Source: Aplectana chamaeleonis
Taxonomy: Eukaryota > Nematoda > Chromadorea > Rhabditida > Cosmocercidae
Assembly: GCA_029168955.1 (NCBI GenBank)
Contig: JAPDOI010000267.1
Location: 744,001 to 808,000, forward strand
Length of the DNA stretch: 64,000 nucleotides
Direction of reading: 5' to 3'
The notes beneath the pieces are model-generated. The model was given only the letters and a program-made list of their open reading frames with translations, did no database searches and had not been told where the DNA came from. Below, one piece after another: positions 61,768 to 64,000 of this stretch; within the stretch, counting starts at the first letter, position 1; every line of letters starts with the position of its first letter. Both the position numbers and the translations under genes were made by a program.

Positions 61768-61849
61768 TTTCCGTTTGTAAAGATTGCTAAACGCTTGATT
61801 AGGCTTTCGAGGTATGGGGGCGGGAAGGATATTTTCCCTGTAGTTTCTC

Positions 61850-62316
61850 AGTAATTTGATGGAATTGAGATATCGCGCTTGGCAGGGCCGCTATACTCAG
61901 TCTGGCCTAGCCGAACGTCGTCTGAACGTTTCACGAACTCTGAGTCCTTAGTTCTGGAGAAAACAGCCTCAAAGTCTTGGATTACGGTATTCACAGCATG
62001 ATAATCATGGCTGGAATGACCAATAATTACACAGCACTTTTGAAGAATGCGTGGACAACCGCTAAAATATGGACGATGGCCACACTTTTCTGACTTTTCT
62101 GGATCATCGGCTAACGGAAGTGGCTGGAATAACTTGAAGAAGACCGGTTTTAACGCAGTTTTTGCATGTTCCTTCGAACTACCTGTAGCAAGAGCACCGA
62201 TTTAGTGGGAAATCTCAAAATCGAAATTCTGCCCGGACCCTGCCTTTAACTTAAAGGCACAGTTTACACAAGGTGTTGAGTTGATTGCAAAACGCAGGCA
62301 CAGTCCAACCTCAGAA
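61850..62316. other. Spacer with ends of TTAA MITEs
   Basis: GACCCTGCCTTTAA (about 62236-62249) directly followed by TTAAAGGCACAGTTTACAC (62251) looks like a right end and a left end of TTAA elements head to tail. Their partners were not located. Confidence 0.35.
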
Positions 62317-62796
62317 TTAAAGGCACAGTCCAACCTCAGAATCGATTTTTCGTTTTTCTGCCTGTCCTGGGAAAATTTCACGCTGACCACAATGGTGTCT
62401 CCAAAATCGCCCAGAGCTCACTACGGACGGAGTTATGGCTCCTCAAAAACTTCGATTTTGAACGGCTAGAAGTTCGCGGACGACTTGTCTCGAGCCTGTA
62501 TTTTCTCGTTATTCGCACCCATCGTCCTGAAGCCCGCCACAATACCAAGCCAGCCCGAAACCAAACCGAAGAACATAGGGTCTGAATAAACTTATTCGCG
62601 CGTCTGTTCCCTATTGAGGTCGGAAACCTGGCAGTGGGCGTTACTTTTTTCCTTTCAAGGGGGCGTGGTCGACTATTTCCTATTATTTTCTCGCTTATTT
62701 GAGCAAATTGAGATTTTGCGCTTGGCAGGGTTGCTATTGGCGGCGACCGGACCATCATATCAAAAAATTGCCTCTGAGGTTGGACTGTGCCTTTAT
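62317..62796. mobile_element. TTAA MITE, copy 4
   Basis: The left end is TTAA-AGGCACAGTCCAACCTC and the right end GAGGTTGGACTGTGCCT-TTA. TIRs are at least 17 bp. The interior carries GACGGAGTTATGG, also seen in the E2 insertion. The right TTAA is imperfect (TTTA). Confidence 0.7.
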
Positions 62797-62802
62797 CCTT
62801 TA

Positions 62803-63173
62803 AGGCCATTGTTATACCTGAAGTTTGCGACCGCGACAGGTGCGGTCAACTGTTACGAATCGTGCCGGGACCAGGCCTACACAGTAGAAAAATGCTGTCG
62901 CAAGAGCAGATTGCAGCACCTGTCGCGGTCGCTGGCTCGAAAGGGGGTGTTATGCCTGAAATGTGGAAACCGTGCGGTAATCGGTCGCTGTCGCGGCTGT
63001 CCGTCGCAGTGCAGTGCACTGCGACGGGTGTCAGCGACAGCGACCCAGCCAAATCAGGCATCGTGCCGGGTGTCTCTTGGCCCTGAGCGACAGCGACGGC
63101 TGGCCCTCAGCGACAGCGACGTAGCAGTGCTCTGCGACCGCGACAGGCCTGTAGTGGGGTATAACAATGGCCT
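62803..63173. mobile_element. 371-bp TIR element with GCGACAG motifs
   Basis: The 16-bp ends AGGCCATTGTTATACC and GGTATAACAATGGCCT are perfect inverted repeats. Inside, TGCGACCGCGACAGG occurs near both ends, and CAGCGACAGCGAC/GTCGCTGTCGC motifs recur in both orientations. The flanks read CTTTA and TAAAG, so a TA or TTTA-type target is possible. Frames here (62614-63273) are not genes. Confidence 0.7.
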
Positions 63174-63209
63174 AAAGGCAATGTTCACGATTATCTTCGA
63201 ACATCCCCA

Positions 63210-64000
63210 AGGACGGTACTCTCGAGTACCTACCTATCCATCTCCCTCTCAAAACACCCATATCTCTTTTTAACATATATATCCCTCCTGCCACATCCTG
63301 TCCCCAATCTTACGACCCTACTCCCTCACTCAGGCAGTTGTGCGACTGCTCCCTTTCACCCTCTTTTGTCTTTGCAGGCGATTTTAATGCTCATACATTC
63401 TGCTCATCGCTTGACACTGACGCTAGAGGGAAGACGTCGAAGAATGGGCGGAGGAGTGCGATCTGGTCATCCTCAACGATGATCGGCCCTCTCGTCTCCC
63501 GACCAACGGCCGATCCTCTAGTCCACACATCTCTCTTGTATCTTCTGATCTCTCTAGCGCCTGCTCTTGGTCGACAGCGAAAACTCTGTCCAGTGATCCC
63601 TGTCTTTGTCCATGTCGATCCCTCTAGTTATTTTGCTCCTTATTCAGGTATCCGTAAAAGATCTTATCTTAATCTTTGCCTTGCAGACTGGCGCTTGTTC
63701 AGGGAGGTGGCACTTCGCCATGTGGCTGACTACCCATGGAATGGAAACGTGCACCAGAAAGAACGTCACTTGACCGACGCGATTTGCAAGGCCATGAAAG
63801 CAGCCATTCCTTCCTTCCGAATGTCACCAGGGAAATCTTGGAGAAGATAAGGACAAGGGATGCAAAGAGAGTGGCAGATCACCTGGATCCTACAATTGCT
63901 GAGCTGGATAGCGAGATTAAGCGAGATCTGGACAAGCACAGGAAGGAGAGTTGGGAGAAATTCACGAAGAAGATGAATTTCAAGAGTGACGGAGCATCAA
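63210..64000 (+). pseudogene. Retrotransposon E8, 5'-truncated, runs off window
   Basis: It begins inside the endonuclease domain at the DGTLEY region. FAGDFNAH is at about 63370, damaged SSD near 63595, then the EN-RT linker (DYPWNGNVHQKERHL at about 63730) up to the window end. Frameshifts near 63430, 63600 and 63810. The protein resembles the E2 subgroup but is distinct. Its left junction is just after a TTAA-type end (TAAAGGCAATGTTCACG, 63173-63190). Confidence 0.75.

Larger units (their letters stand above)
58172..61849. mobile_element. Small TIR MITE split by E7
   Basis: GAGAAACTACAGGGGAAAA at 58172 and TTTTCCCTGTAGTTTCTC ending at 61849 are inverted, with GGCGGG/CCCGCC blocks next to them. 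Without E7 the element would be about 220 bp. E7's target duplication lies inside it. Confidence 0.6.

Noticed and set aside
62614..63273. 219-codon frame
   Set aside because: It spans a TTAA MITE, a second TIR element and the start of E8 in the wrong frame.

Overview
The window looks like a repeat-choked intergenic or heterochromatic stretch of an animal genome, most likely a nematode. There is no operon logic and there are no ribosome-binding sites. Non-LTR retrotransposons, long-TIR DNA elements, MITEs and minisatellites are nested inside one another. The RTE-clade reverse transcriptase at 48956-51766 reads, from memory, like copies common in strongylid/rhabditid nematodes; that is a recollection, not a database result. 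The only plausible host coding sequence is one short exon at 47879-48147. No tRNA, rRNA or CRISPR was found.

The dominant and most interesting component is one family of about 3.45-kb non-LTR retrotransposons, called family E here. Eight copies are present: E1 13368-16767 (+), E2 24631-28561 (+), E3 30190-33649 (-), E4 36615-43526 (-, split), E5 38195-41645 (+, inserted in E4), E6 45511-45981 (-, 5' piece), E7 58317-61767 (-), and E8 63210-64000 (+, runs off the window). Full-length copies begin GCTGCCGAG and end in an (AAG)n tail. Five of them have 11-14 bp target-site duplications. The first 73 nt can be folded by eye into an HDV-like self-cleaving ribozyme, with P4 covariation between copies. 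An AUG lies inside ribozyme stem P2. From it, copies E4 and E6 read without interruption through a leader, a 2A-like motif (GVERNPGP or a variant) and a PHD finger into an AP-type endonuclease. Reverse transcriptase and a C-terminal CCHHC zinc motif follow. A ribozyme plus 2A at the 5' end recalls trypanosome L1Tc/ingi elements. All copies seen carry lesions; E7 is the best preserved in its RT half.

Layout. 0.4-2.5 kb: a CACTA-like long-TIR element with a nested palindrome, then a G-run palindromic MITE split by a hAT-like MITE. 2.8-4.2 kb: a 56-bp minisatellite with a 448-bp higher-order repeat. 4.4-5.3 kb: a pile of Harbinger-like GC-rich palindromes. 5.9-8.7 kb and 9.0-12.5 kb: two large inverted-repeat structures filled with smaller TIR elements. 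13.2-17.2 kb: a foldback element split by E1. 19.9-24.4 kb: MITEs of at least four families. 24.6-43.5 kb: E2 (its RT cut by a TTAA MITE), a Ty3/gypsy-like remnant split by E3, a CR1/L2-like copy with an inverted 5' end, and E5 inside E4. 44-48 kb: hairpins, minisatellites, E6 and the candidate exon. 48.7-55.9 kb: an LTR-like promoter segment, an RTE element lacking its catalytic YADD, and two CR1/L2-like copies. 56-64 kb: palindromes, a TIR element, E7 inside a MITE, two more TIR elements and E8.

Most features are defined by terminal inverted repeats and target-site duplications read directly from the sequence. Superfamily names rest on those signatures and on recalled family knowledge. Nothing has been checked against a database or a folding program.
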